NCBI RefSeq assembly: GCF_002939305.1
Contig: NZ_MVDI01000005.1
Span: 124,001-188,000, forward strand
Source of the DNA: Chroococcidiopsis sp. TS-821
Lineage (GTDB): Bacteria > Cyanobacteriota > Cyanobacteriia > Cyanobacteriales > Chroococcidiopsidaceae
Direction of reading: 5' to 3'
Length of the DNA: 64,000 bases
The notes beneath the pieces were generated by a model that did no database searches, was not told the origin of the DNA, and saw only the letters and a list, made by a program, of their open reading frames with translations. Positions 10,142 to 18,930 of this stretch are shown here, one piece after another (position 1 is the stretch's first letter; the number at the start of each line of letters is the position of its first letter). The translations under genes were made by a program, and so were the position numbers.

Positions 10142-10340
10142 AAACAAAACTTTTAAATTTTTTGCAACCTTTGAACCTTATGCAGCTACAAAAGTACACA
10201 TTTTTTTCGAAAACCTCGATCTTTAGGTAGAAGATGAAACAAGTGAAAAACTGATCTATTTATATAGGAAGTATTGCTTATTGACAAATCGCCTAAAACA
10301 TTTTGTTGATTTGAATACACTTTTTTCCCATTCATTGGCT

Positions 10341-10347
10341 GGAGGAG
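10341..10347 (+). promoter_or_regulatory. Shine-Dalgarno that fixes the rhodopsin start
   Basis: GGAGGAG lies just upstream of the ATG at 10350. The open frame extends back to a TTG at 10281, but those extra 23 codons lack a ribosome site and do not match the N-terminus of related rhodopsins. The ATG at 10350 is therefore the start. Confidence 0.85.
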
Positions 10348-10349
10348 TA

Positions 10350-11153
10350 ATGGATCTACAAGATATATTTCATTGGCTCTACATTTTGGGAATGGCGGTT
10401 GGTGCGATCTACTTTATTTGGCTCAGTAAGAACCCACGTGGTGTACCCAAATATGAGTATTTGGTTGCGACGTTTATTCCCATTTGGTCAGGACTAGCTT
10501 ATCTTTCAATGGTTTTACCACATGAAGAATTAGAGCAAGGAAAAATCGCTGTTGCAGGTCAAATTACTCACTTTGCACGTTATATAGATTGGGTTGTCAC
10601 TACACCACTACTGTTACTAGCCCTAGCGTGGACAGGAATGCATCGTCTCCCAAAAAAAGATTGGACGCTACCTGCTGCACTAATGATGACGCAAGTAATA
10701 GTTATTGTCTGCGGTTTAGTAGCTGACTTATCTGTTATTCCTTGGGTGCGATATCTCTGGTACATTAACGGCGTTGTTGCATTTTTAGTCGTCATGTGGG
10801 GAATTTGGGGACCTTTACGTGCCAAAACCCGCAGTCAAGGGAGCGAACTATCCAATTTTTACGATCGCCTAACAACCTATTTCACCGTGTTGTGGATTTG
10901 CTATCCTGTCGTGTGGATTCTTGGACCTTCAGGATTTCGAGTTTTTGACCAAACAATTGATACTTTCTTGTTTTGTTTGATTCCCTTCTTCTCCAAAGTT
11001 GGATTCAGCTTTTTAGATTTGCACGGACTGCGCAATATTAGTAGCGGCGTGACCGCAACTGGTACAGACAGTGCCGTCGGAAACGTCATGCAGTTTTTCT
11101 TAGGAACACCCAAGCGTCGCCGATTGTCAATGCAAAGAAGAAGCTTCTACTGA
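10350..11153 (+). CDS. Anabaena sensory rhodopsin-like (xenorhodopsin clade) microbial rhodopsin
   Basis: Seven-helix retinal protein of 267 residues. Lys216 in KVGFSFLD is the Schiff-base lysine. Helix C reads RYIDWVVTTPLLLLA: Arg77, counterion Asp80 (bacteriorhodopsin Asp85) and Thr84, but Ala91 where bacteriorhodopsin has donor Asp96 and ASR has Ser86. Pro212 replaces bacteriorhodopsin Asp212, the hallmark of ASR and xenorhodopsins. Glu36, Asp223 and His225 match ASR Glu36, Asp217 and His219. From memory, much of the sequence is close to ASR, apart from a five-residue longer B-C loop. The C-terminus is basic (KRRRLSMQRR), as in ASR. No gene for the soluble transducer ASRT adjoins it; the next gene encodes a CAP-domain lipoprotein. 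A photosensor or weak inward proton mover are both possible. Confidence 0.95.
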   Translation: MDLQDIFHWLYILGMAVGAIYFIWLSKNPRGVPKYEYLVATFIPIWSGLAYLSMVLPHEELEQGKIAVAGQITHFARYIDWVVTTPLLLLALAWTGMHRLPKKDWTLPAALMMTQVIVIVCGLVADLSVIPWVRYLWYINGVVAFLVVMWGIWGPLRAKTRSQGSELSNFYDRLTTYFTVLWICYPVVWILGPSGFRVFDQTIDTFLFCLIPFFSKVGFSFLDLHGLRNISSGVTATGTDSAVGNVMQFFLGTPKRRRLSMQRRSFY

Positions 11154-11200
11154 CGCTCTTTGTCGTTTTCTAATTAAATGAGGAAACTCTGAGCGGGGCT

Positions 11201-11260
11201 GTCAATGGTTAATAGTTAAGGGCTACTAACAATTAACTATTAACTATTAACCGCCTTGAC
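11201..11260. repeat. Large inverted repeat after the rhodopsin gene
   Basis: Perfect 13-bp arms at 11207-11219 and 11240-11252 (GGTTAATAGTTAA and its complement). They are extended by a 5-bp outer pair, GTCAA at 11201 and TTGAC at 11256. The arms are made of the heptad-type repeat seen elsewhere in the window. The RNA would fold into a long hairpin just after the rhodopsin stop. It may act as a transcription end or mRNA-stabilising element, but lacks a T-run. Confidence 0.75.
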
Positions 11261-11383
11261 AAGATGTTCGGAACTTCAATACAAGTGCTCTAGTGTAGGA
11301 ATTGCGAGTCACTAAACTTTCTGCATACATTAGAAGATAAGTGAATTTACGCATGCCAGAGCTTTAGCTAGTACAGCCTACGA

Positions 11384-11944
11384 ATGAACAAAAGTCGACT
11401 TTCATGGAAGTTATTTATCTTAAGTACGCCGATTGCACTGCTTTTAGGAGGATGTGAGCCTGCAAGAGAACTTATCTCATCGATCCCTGGCGCGGATCGA
11501 CTTCTGAATCAACCGCTACCTTCGGTTCCTGCACAAGCCCCAAACATTGCCGAAATGGAAGCGGCAATTCTTGAACAAATTAACGAAATTCGCGTGGAGA
11601 ACAATTTACAACCGCTAGAAAATAACGAACGCTTAGCCCAAGTTGCGCGCCAATACAGTCAAAGAATGGCACAAGAAAACTTTTTTAGTCATACAGGACC
11701 CGATGGCGATACTCCAGCGCAACGCGTGCGTGACGGCGGAATTGTATTTTTGATAGTCGGCGAAAATCTGTTTCGGAGTACCAATATTTCCGATCCTGTA
11801 CCCGCCGCAATCCAAGGATGGATGGAAAGTCCTGGACACCGCGAAAATATCTTACGTTCTGTCTTTGCAGAAACAGGTGTGGGCGTTTGGCGCGAGGGAA
11901 ATCGGTACTACATCACCCAAATGTTTTTGCGATCGCTTCTTTAA
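11384..11944 (+). CDS. CAP (SCP/PR1) domain lipoprotein
   Basis: Secreted lipoprotein of 186 residues with one CAP domain. The N-terminus is a lipoprotein signal with lipobox LLGGC (lipidated Cys24). The CAP domain covers about residues 52-186: ILEQINEIR opening, FFSHTGPDG with a conserved His, VGENLF, GWMESPGHRENIL and a terminal aromatic/hydrophobic strand. This is the usual bacterial YkwD-type CAP pattern. Its function in bacteria is unclear; extracytoplasmic binding roles are proposed. No operon partner is evident. Confidence 0.88.
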   Translation: MNKSRLSWKLFILSTPIALLLGGCEPARELISSIPGADRLLNQPLPSVPAQAPNIAEMEAAILEQINEIRVENNLQPLENNERLAQVARQYSQRMAQENFFSHTGPDGDTPAQRVRDGGIVFLIVGENLFRSTNISDPVPAAIQGWMESPGHRENILRSVFAETGVGVWREGNRYYITQMFLRSLL

Positions 11945-12037
11945 TCGTATTGTGCTTTAAAGTGGCTGCGTGTGGGTGAGCAGAGGAGGCAGAGGGGAAA
12001 ATGACGATTGTTTTTTAAAGGTATTAAAAAAATTGTT

Positions 12038-12997
12038 ATGGTTAAATTTGGCTACCATTGCTCGCACGAACAATTTAAACCGAGTACGCTGCTGCAATAC
12101 GCGCAAGCAGCTTACAAAGCAGGATTTCAACGAATATCATGTTCGGATCATTTTCATCCTTGGAGCGATCGCCAGGGGGAAAGTGGTTACGCCTGGTCTT
12201 GGTTAGGCGCAGCAATGCACGCCGTCCCCTTGACTTTTGGCGTTGTTTGTGCTCCGGGACAGCGCTATCATCCAGCAATTATCGCCCAAGCCGCAGCCAC
12301 CTTAGCCGAAATGTTTCCCGAACGCTTTTGGGTAGCTTTGGGTAGCGGTCAAGCTTTAAACGAGAAAATTACAGGCGATCGCTGGTTAGCAAAAGACGAA
12401 CGCAATGCCCGTTTGCAAGAGTGCGCTGAGATTATGCGGGCGTTGTGGCAAGGTAAAACCGTCACGCATTACGGTTTAGTCCGCGTAGAAGAAGCCAAAC
12501 TTTATACTCGCCCTCAAGTTCCGCCCAAAATCATCGGTGCCGCAATTACACCACAAACCGCTGAGTGGTTAGCCAAATGGGCAGACGGGATGATTACAAT
12601 ATCGCACCCCCACGAAAAGTTAAAAGAAGTCGTCGAAGCATTTCGGCGTGGAGGCGGGGAAGGTAAGCCGATGTATCTTAAAGTACAGCTTTCTTATGCA
12701 GCAGACGAAGCAACAGCACTTGACGGCGCTTACGATCAGTGGCGAACCAATATTTTTACAAGTCCAGTGTTAGCCGATTTACGCAGTCCGCAGCAATTCG
12801 ATGCGATCGCCGATTTTGTCAAACCAGAAGATATGTATCAATACGTCCGCATTTCCCCCGATCCGCAACAACACATCAAATGGTTACAAAAAGATATTGA
12901 ACTTGGCTTTGAAGTCATCACACTCCACAACGTCAACCGCGAACAAGAAGCGTTTATTGAAGTCTTTGGCGAAAAAGTTTTACCCGCACTTCAGTAG
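12038..12997 (+). CDS. LLM-class flavin-dependent oxidoreductase, TIGR03885-like
   Basis: Luciferase-like (beta/alpha)8 barrel oxidoreductase of 319 residues. It resembles the TIGR03885 lineage, described as flavin enzymes found in species that lack coenzyme F420, so FMN rather than F420 is expected. Visible family pieces are FGYHCSHEQF at the start, SCSDHFHPW, PGQRYHPAIIAQAAATLAEMFP, WVALGSGQALNE and ERNARLQECAEIMRALWQG. The ATG at 12038 gives the canonical N-terminus; the frame opens 10 codons earlier without family similarity. Substrate unknown. It precedes a glycogen-debranching-type gene in the same direction, separated by a heptad repeat. Confidence 0.85.
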   Translation: MVKFGYHCSHEQFKPSTLLQYAQAAYKAGFQRISCSDHFHPWSDRQGESGYAWSWLGAAMHAVPLTFGVVCAPGQRYHPAIIAQAAATLAEMFPERFWVALGSGQALNEKITGDRWLAKDERNARLQECAEIMRALWQGKTVTHYGLVRVEEAKLYTRPQVPPKIIGAAITPQTAEWLAKWADGMITISHPHEKLKEVVEAFRRGGGEGKPMYLKVQLSYAADEATALDGAYDQWRTNIFTSPVLADLRSPQQFDAIADFVKPEDMYQYVRISPDPQQHIKWLQKDIELGFEVITLHNVNREQEAFIEVFGEKVLPALQ

Positions 12998-13012
12998 GTA
13001 ATAGATCTTTTT

Positions 13013-13053
13013 TCAATCACCAATGACCAGCTACCAATTACCAATTACCAACC
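13013..13053. repeat. Heptad repeat array, TTACCAA family
   Basis: Degenerate head-to-tail 7-mers (CACCAAT, GACCAGC, TACCAAT, TACCAAT, TACCAAC) between the LLM oxidoreductase and the debranching-type gene. The same family occurs near 28971, 32893 and 39181. Confidence 0.7.
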
Positions 13054-13089
13054 TTCACGTTTATTTATTATCTAATTATCAGGAGTTAT

Positions 13090-15258
13090 ATGCGTATCAC
13101 CGTTGGTCCACCAATTTTAACCATCAATCATGGTGGAACATTCATGGTCACCGATCTAGATGGTCAAATTCAACAAGATGGTTTTTTGGGGATTTTCGCC
13201 GAAGACACGCGTTTTTTGAGTTACTATGCTTGCTACGCTAATAGTAGTTCGTGGGTGCGTTTGCGCTCAACAACAACGACTTACTACGCATCGCGAGTTT
13301 ATTTAGTAAATCCAGAAATTATTACCGAAGAAGGAGCAATTCAACAAAACTCGCTGTCGCTAATCATTAGCCGTACCGTTGAACACGGAATTCATGAAGA
13401 CCTAGACTTGACCAACTACGGACTTAAACCAGCAAAATTCACGCTAGAAATTGCGCTACGCTCCGACTTTGCGGATATTTTTGAAGTCGAATCAGGACAA
13501 CTTGTGCGACGGGGATGCTTAGAAACAAATTGGGATATTGAAAAAAAAGAACTGCACACAAGCTATAGGAATAAAGATTTTCTCCGCGGTTTGATTTACC
13601 AACCGCGCAACTATGACTCGCAACCCCACTATGCAAATGGTCGGATTAATTATGAAATTGCGCTCCAACCTGGTGAAAGCTGGCACGCTTGTGGAAACTA
13701 CATTTTAGTTGAAAATGACCGCAAACGCGAACCGATTCATATTTGTTACTACAAAGCCGTTGATGAGGAAGTTAACACCGAGTTAGAACATTTATATCGC
13801 CGTTGGTTAGATACAGTTACTGAAATTAAAGTTGCCAACGAAGAAGTGTATCGAGCGTATCAGCAGTCAGTCAGCGATACAGGAGCCTTGCGGTTGTATG
13901 ATTATGACTTTGGTCCTGATGAGTGGCTACCAGCGGCGGGTGTACCAAAGTTTGTGACGCTGTTTGGACGCGATAGTTTAATTGCAACGCTGCAAAATAT
14001 GATTACGCATCCTGCTTTTGCACGCGGGACGTTAAAGAAACTCGCGCAGTTACAAGCTACCGAAAAAGATGATTGGCGCGATGCGCAACCAGGCAAAATT
14101 CTACATGAAATCCGTCAAGGCGAACTTGCACATTTTCAGAAGATTCCGCATACGCCGTATTACGGAGCCGCTGATACAACAGCGTTATATCTCATTGTGC
14201 TACACGAAGCTTGGAAATGGACTGGCGATGATGCGTTGTTGCACGACTACCGCAATGTGATATTGGGATGCTTAGAGTGGATTGACCGCTATGGCGATCT
14301 TGACGGTGACGGTTTTCAAGAATATGAAACGCGATCGCCCAGTGGTATCGAAAACCAAGGTTGGAAAGATTCAGGAGATGCGATTGTTTACCCTGATGGT
14401 AGCCAAGTAAAAGCGCCAAAAGCTTTGTGTGAATTGCAAGGTTACGTCTTTGATGCGTGGATGCGCGTAGCAGAAATTTTTGAGTATCTAGAAGAAGGCG
14501 ATCGCGCGCGCCATTTCCGCGCTAAAGCCGCAAAGCTGCAAGCACAGTTTGAAGCAACCTTTTGGTGCGATGACATTAGTTTTTATGCATTTACACTCGA
14601 TCCTGATAAAAAACCCGTGCGGACGATTGCGTCAAATCCAGGACATTGTTTGTGGAGTGGAATTGTTTCTCGCGATCGCGCGGCGCAAGTTGTGCAAAAA
14701 TTACTTGCACCAGATATGTACAGCGGTTGGGGTATTCGGACTTTATCGGCGAATAATCCGGCATTTAATCCTTTTTCTTACCATCGGGGGAGTATCTGGC
14801 CGCATGACAATGGCATTATTGCCTTAGGGTTCAAGCGCTATGGCTTTAAAGAAGAAACCGCGCGACTAGCACGCGACCTTTTCGAAGCAACAAGCTATTT
14901 TGCTAGCTACCGCTTACCAGAACTTTATTCTGGAGTTGAGCGATCGCCTGGTGCTTTTCCGGTGCCTTATATTGAAGCAAATGTCCCGCAAGCATGGGCA
15001 GCTGGCTCAGTATTTCACCTGTTGCAAGCAATTTTAGGTTTGCAAGCGGATGCTCCGCACAAGTGTCTTTATGTCGATCCTTGTTTACCGCATTGGATAC
15101 CAGAGATTACCCTCAGCCGTTTAGAAGTTGGCGACGCTTGTGTTCAGTTACGCTTCTGGTTGGAAGACGGAGTAACGCGCTGGGATGCAACTCCGCAAAA
15201 GGGCGAGATTGAGGTTAAGGAAAAATCTTGGCAGCCTTGGGATGTTGAGGTCGATTAA
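13090..15258 (+). CDS. Amylo-alpha-1,6-glucosidase / glycogen debranching-type glycoside hydrolase
   Basis: A 722-residue enzyme with an N-terminal GDE_N-type beta-sandwich (about 1-250, including GFLGIFAEDTRFLSYY) and a C-terminal (alpha/alpha)6 barrel of the amylo-1,6-glucosidase/GH63-GH133 group. Barrel motifs include FVTLFGRDSLIATLQ, a KIPHTPYYGAADTTALYL stretch, GWKDSGDAI and HRGSIWPHDNGIIALG, with acidic residues suited to inverting glycosidase catalysis. Expected role: glycogen or related alpha-glucan trimming in the cytoplasm, where some relatives act on other alpha-glucosides. AGGAG precedes the ATG at 13090. Confidence 0.88.
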   Translation: MRITVGPPILTINHGGTFMVTDLDGQIQQDGFLGIFAEDTRFLSYYACYANSSSWVRLRSTTTTYYASRVYLVNPEIITEEGAIQQNSLSLIISRTVEHGIHEDLDLTNYGLKPAKFTLEIALRSDFADIFEVESGQLVRRGCLETNWDIEKKELHTSYRNKDFLRGLIYQPRNYDSQPHYANGRINYEIALQPGESWHACGNYILVENDRKREPIHICYYKAVDEEVNTELEHLYRRWLDTVTEIKVANEEVYRAYQQSVSDTGALRLYDYDFGPDEWLPAAGVPKFVTLFGRDSLIATLQNMITHPAFARGTLKKLAQLQATEKDDWRDAQPGKILHEIRQGELAHFQKIPHTPYYGAADTTALYLIVLHEAWKWTGDDALLHDYRNVILGCLEWIDRYGDLDGDGFQEYETRSPSGIENQGWKDSGDAIVYPDGSQVKAPKALCELQGYVFDAWMRVAEIFEYLEEGDRARHFRAKAAKLQAQFEATFWCDDISFYAFTLDPDKKPVRTIASNPGHCLWSGIVSRDRAAQVVQKLLAPDMYSGWGIRTLSANNPAFNPFSYHRGSIWPHDNGIIALGFKRYGFKEETARLARDLFEATSYFASYRLPELYSGVERSPGAFPVPYIEANVPQAWAAGSVFHLLQAILGLQADAPHKCLYVDPCLPHWIPEITLSRLEVGDACVQLRFWLEDGVTRWDATPQKGEIEVKEKSWQPWDVEVD

Positions 15259-15362
15259 CGAACCACTAAGGCACAAAGCGCGCAAAGTTTGATGGAAGTT
15301 TAGCGGTTGAAACCGATAAAAGCGATTAGCTAAAAGCTAACAGCTAGTCGCTCATAGCTCTA
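15259..15362. repeat. Two intergenic repeat pieces
   Basis: After the debranching gene stands ACGAACCACTAAGGCACAAAG, a motif that recurs in degenerate form near 46626. From about 15325 there is a run of AGCTAAN-type heptads (AGCTAAA, AGCTAAC, AGCTAGT). Neither piece codes for protein. Confidence 0.55.
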
Positions 15363-15376
15363 ATAATGAGGTACGT

Positions 15377-17377
15377 ATGCGATTACGTCCAATCATCATT
15401 TTGATTTCTTTGGTTGTTCTTGTCGGGTTTATTGCGTTTCGCATCGAACTCGCGCTTCCTGGAACACCACCGAGTCTTTACAACACCTATACACCATTGA
15501 CAAAGCCGACATCGCAAGAAATTGGTTCGTATGACGTGTTGGGTCATACGATCGGCAAAGCAGAAGCTGACCAACTTTTGCAAACAGAGACAGGAAGACA
15601 AGAACTTTCACCGGAAAATGGTGCGGTGGAAGTCACAGAAGAACTTATCAATCTCGGTCGCAAAGCGTTTTATTTAGAAACGTTTGGCAACGAGTATTTG
15701 TTTACCGATGTCATTGGCATTCTTGATGGACCTTTGAATCTTGCTAGTTTGAGTAAGGCAATTTTGGCACTAGGAGGAAAACCAACAACAAATTTACAAA
15801 TTACACTGGACAAAGATATTACAGTAGGCGATCGCACCTTTAGTGCAGGGACAGTATTGAATACTGGTCTTGATGTCCCCAAAGGTTCGCTGTTTCCTTT
15901 AGGAATTCGTTCGTTTGTCGATCGGGGTAAAGTTCGCGTTGGTGTAACTTGTGCGCTATGTCATGCGACGGTAAGTTCCGAAACAGGACGTGTTTTAGAA
16001 GGTGCGCCGAATAATGATGTTGACACAGGTTTAATCATTGCATTTGCAAGTAACTCTGCTGCATTATTTCGCCAAGCGAGTGCCAATCCCACAGAAATGC
16101 CGCCAGGCGATCGCATCTACATCAACAAAGACGGACAAGAAGCCCGCTTACCCGATATCCAAGCGATGGAAGATGCGGTTGATACCGACTTACTATCATG
16201 GCCTCCTGGTAACTTTACCTCGAATGGAGACTTAAAAAATAATCCTTCGCAAATTCCTTCATCCTACACCCAAGGTTCTTGGCCTTATAGCTGGAGTGGC
16301 GTTGCTTCTGTAGGTTGGTTTCACGGATTAACGACACTCAATAACGCTGTATTTGGTGTCAATGCCGATCCCGCAACAACGGCTGATGTCGGAGGCGAAC
16401 TTTTGGGAGTGGATAAAGAAATTTATCTGGGTACGATGCTGCAAAATGCTTCAAATCCTAAATTCCGCTTGCCCAACAAAGTCAAACCATCAGAATTTTT
16501 TGAGAAAATCGATCCGACACCAGGAGAACCAGGCTTCAACGAAGTAATCAAAATGCCAGAATACCCAAAAGGTAGCGTATTCATGCAAAATGGCTTAATG
16601 GCTGCTTCTCCAGGATATAAAGTCGCCGAACAAATTAACGCCATGTCGGCGTATCAAAACACGCTAGCACCACCTCCATATCAACCAACAAACGATATCG
16701 AAGTCTTAAAACACGGTGCTGCGGTATTCAACAAAGCAGGTTGCGTTGATTGTCATAGCGGACGCTACTTTACAAACCACGATGTGATTGCCCAACGCGA
16801 ACTTGGTACGCAACCATCCCGCGCCCAAGCATCAAAAGGTTTTGCCAAGCTATTTGTTCCACCCCAAACTTATCCACCTAACGTATCTGTACCCTTACCG
16901 CCCGATCCTCCGGTTATTCCAGTTCCCACGGATATCATGCCTCAAGAGGATCTCGACTTAGCCTACGCGCAAAGCGATCCTTTAGGAGGATTCAAAGTTC
17001 CCAACTTGATTGGACTTTACCTCAGCGCCCCCTACTTACACGACGGAGGTGTTGCTGCGAGTTCAGAAGCCCTCAAACCTGATAAAAAAGGCTTTAAAGT
17101 TGCAAACCCCGACCAGTTAGGAATGGCAGGTACGTTGCTACAAGGAATTCAACCCGATCCTAGTGCCAGTCTACGAGTCTTGGTAGACCGCAATTTGCGT
17201 AAACCTGTCGTTGCTGCTAATCGTGCAAATCCTGACTTGCAACGAGTAAATGTCGATGGTAGCGGTCACAACTACTGGGTAGATAGACAAGCTGGTTTTT
17301 CTGTAAAAGACCAAACTGACTTGATTCAATTTCTACTTTCAATCGATGACGACCCAGAAGTGCTACTTGATAACTAA
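15377..17377 (+). CDS. Large di-haem c-type cytochrome, MauG/cytochrome c peroxidase-like
   Basis: Secreted or membrane-anchored cytochrome of 666 residues. The N-terminal hydrophobic segment (about 5-22) is a signal anchor. Two CXXCH sites are visible: CALCH at 192-196 and CVDCH at 456-460. The segment FKVPNLIGLYLSAPYLHDGG near residue 540 is typical of the second domain of MauG/CcpA-type proteins. The protein is much longer than classic bacterial cytochrome c peroxidase (about 330 residues), mainly because of a long insert between the haem sites. Predicted periplasmic electron transfer or peroxidase activity; partner unknown. GAGG precedes the ATG. Confidence 0.85.
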   Translation: MRLRPIIILISLVVLVGFIAFRIELALPGTPPSLYNTYTPLTKPTSQEIGSYDVLGHTIGKAEADQLLQTETGRQELSPENGAVEVTEELINLGRKAFYLETFGNEYLFTDVIGILDGPLNLASLSKAILALGGKPTTNLQITLDKDITVGDRTFSAGTVLNTGLDVPKGSLFPLGIRSFVDRGKVRVGVTCALCHATVSSETGRVLEGAPNNDVDTGLIIAFASNSAALFRQASANPTEMPPGDRIYINKDGQEARLPDIQAMEDAVDTDLLSWPPGNFTSNGDLKNNPSQIPSSYTQGSWPYSWSGVASVGWFHGLTTLNNAVFGVNADPATTADVGGELLGVDKEIYLGTMLQNASNPKFRLPNKVKPSEFFEKIDPTPGEPGFNEVIKMPEYPKGSVFMQNGLMAASPGYKVAEQINAMSAYQNTLAPPPYQPTNDIEVLKHGAAVFNKAGCVDCHSGRYFTNHDVIAQRELGTQPSRAQASKGFAKLFVPPQTYPPNVSVPLPPDPPVIPVPTDIMPQEDLDLAYAQSDPLGGFKVPNLIGLYLSAPYLHDGGVAASSEALKPDKKGFKVANPDQLGMAGTLLQGIQPDPSASLRVLVDRNLRKPVVAANRANPDLQRVNVDGSGHNYWVDRQAGFSVKDQTDLIQFLLSIDDDPEVLLDN

Positions 17378-17445
17378 CTCTAGTCATTAAACTTACAGCA
17401 GTGGGAGTAAGGGTTCTGGATAGCACCAACTCGGTATATTCGTAG

Positions 17446-18498
17446 CTATCGATTCTCCCCTGCTTTTCGAGGAGAACCAAGGATATCCTGCACGTAAAGC
17501 ATTTTGATTAAAACCATAATTACCGCAGCAAGCGGGGTAGCAACTAATGCACCCAGTACGCCAAACAAACCTCCCATAGCTAACACTGCAACTAGCGTGA
17601 CCGCTGGTGGTAAAGAAACAGTTTTTTCCTGTACAACTGGTGTGAGAACGTTACCTTCGAGTTGTTGCACGACAAGATAAAAGATGGCAACATAAACAGC
17701 CTGCATGAAGCCTTGGCTGATAGCAATAATTATTGCTGGAAATGCAGAAAGAATTGGTCCAACAACCGGAATGAACTCAAGTAATCCAGTAATAATACCC
17801 AAAATAAGTGCAAGTGGAACACCAAGTATTGTTAATCCAACACCAACAACAATACCAATCGCAATCATAGAAATCACTCGTCCTAAAAGCCAACCACGCA
17901 ATATTTGGATGACACCAGCAATGACTTCTTGCGCGCGATCGCGTCCTCTTGGCGGTACTAAATTTATTAATCCGTTACGATAGAGATTGGGTTCAACTGC
18001 AAGAAATATGCCAATAAAAATAACAAACAGTGTATTTGCTAATCCTTCTAAAGTGAGAGCAAACGCATCAACAAATTGATTAAATAAGTTAGATATTGGC
18101 AAGCCGCCATCACCACCAGGGACTTGCTCAAGTAATTGTTGACCCCAATTATATTGAGCTAAAAAAGTTTGTAATTGATTGATTCCTAGCTGAATTTGTT
18201 GGACAAACAATTCAATCTGACTCAATACTTCGGGAATAAAAAACCACCCACTAACGCCAATGACAGCAACAATAAGCAATACAACTACAACTAATGACCA
18301 TTGCGCGCTTAAAGGCGTGTAACGAGCTATTGGTTTTGCTAGAGTCCGCAGAGCTACAGCAAGCAGCAATCCGAGAAAAATTAATAATAAAACATTGATA
18401 ATTGCCCAAGCAAAGAGCAGCAAGACAACAAACAGCCCAATAATTCCGACTGCGATGAGCAAGCGTTTTAGATATTCCCAAATATTCTGCTGAGACAC
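17446..18498 (-). CDS. AI-2E family transporter (third copy in window)
   Basis: 350-residue AI-2E/UPF0118 membrane protein with two N-terminal helices, a Gln-rich loop (about 85-120), and the C-terminal core with FIPVVGPILSAFPAIIIAIS and a Leu/Val-rich terminal helix. It is divergent from the copies at 6350 and 7424. Convergent with the cytochrome gene; the two stops are 68 bases apart. Confidence 0.9.
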   Translation of the reverse strand: MSQQNIWEYLKRLLIAVGIIGLFVVLLLFAWAIINVLLLIFLGLLLAVALRTLAKPIARYTPLSAQWSLVVVVLLIVAVIGVSGWFFIPEVLSQIELFVQQIQLGINQLQTFLAQYNWGQQLLEQVPGGDGGLPISNLFNQFVDAFALTLEGLANTLFVIFIGIFLAVEPNLYRNGLINLVPPRGRDRAQEVIAGVIQILRGWLLGRVISMIAIGIVVGVGLTILGVPLALILGIITGLLEFIPVVGPILSAFPAIIIAISQGFMQAVYVAIFYLVVQQLEGNVLTPVVQEKTVSLPPAVTLVAVLAMGGLFGVLGALVATPLAAVIMVLIKMLYVQDILGSPRKAGENR

Positions 18499-18930
18499 GC
18501 GCCCGACTTCCTTGCAGTTAAGATGCTTTGCAGCATATCAAATATCACGCTCTAATTAAATATTTTTGAAGAATTGAGTCATTAAAATGCTTGCGTGACG
18601 CAATATTTTTGTCGTCTTCTATCTATAGGAGGAATTTTGTACAAAACAGGCACATTACCACACTGTTGGAATTCTAATGTTACAATGTCATAGTTAAATA
18701 TATGTTTTGATTAAATTAGTTAGATTTACCCGTCGAACGAACGAGCAATTTCATGACCTAATAATTGAAGTCTTTAAAAACACTTGGTTGAATCAAAATT
18801 GCTACTTAAAAATTATAAATCTTGTCTAAAATCTACCAAATCAAACCCGCGCAGGCGAGTTTTGTCTGTGTAGGCGCGATTTCTAATCGCCCACTTCAAC
18901 TGAACGAATGAACATAATTGGAGATTACAA
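18499..18930. other. Intergenic region (432 bases) between divergent genes
   Basis: AT-rich spacer between an AI-2E gene and the sugar dehydrogenase. Around 18870-18895 there is a small palindromic stretch, GGCGCGATTTCTAATCGCC. It looks like part of a dispersed cyanobacterial repeat. No RNA gene or clear promoter was seen. Confidence 0.45.

Noticed and set aside
10281-10349. Upstream TTG start for the rhodopsin and a TTGACA at 10281 as its -35 box
   Set aside because: The strong GGAGGAG before ATG 10350 and the match to ASR fix the start. No acceptable -10 stands 16-18 bases from TTGACA.
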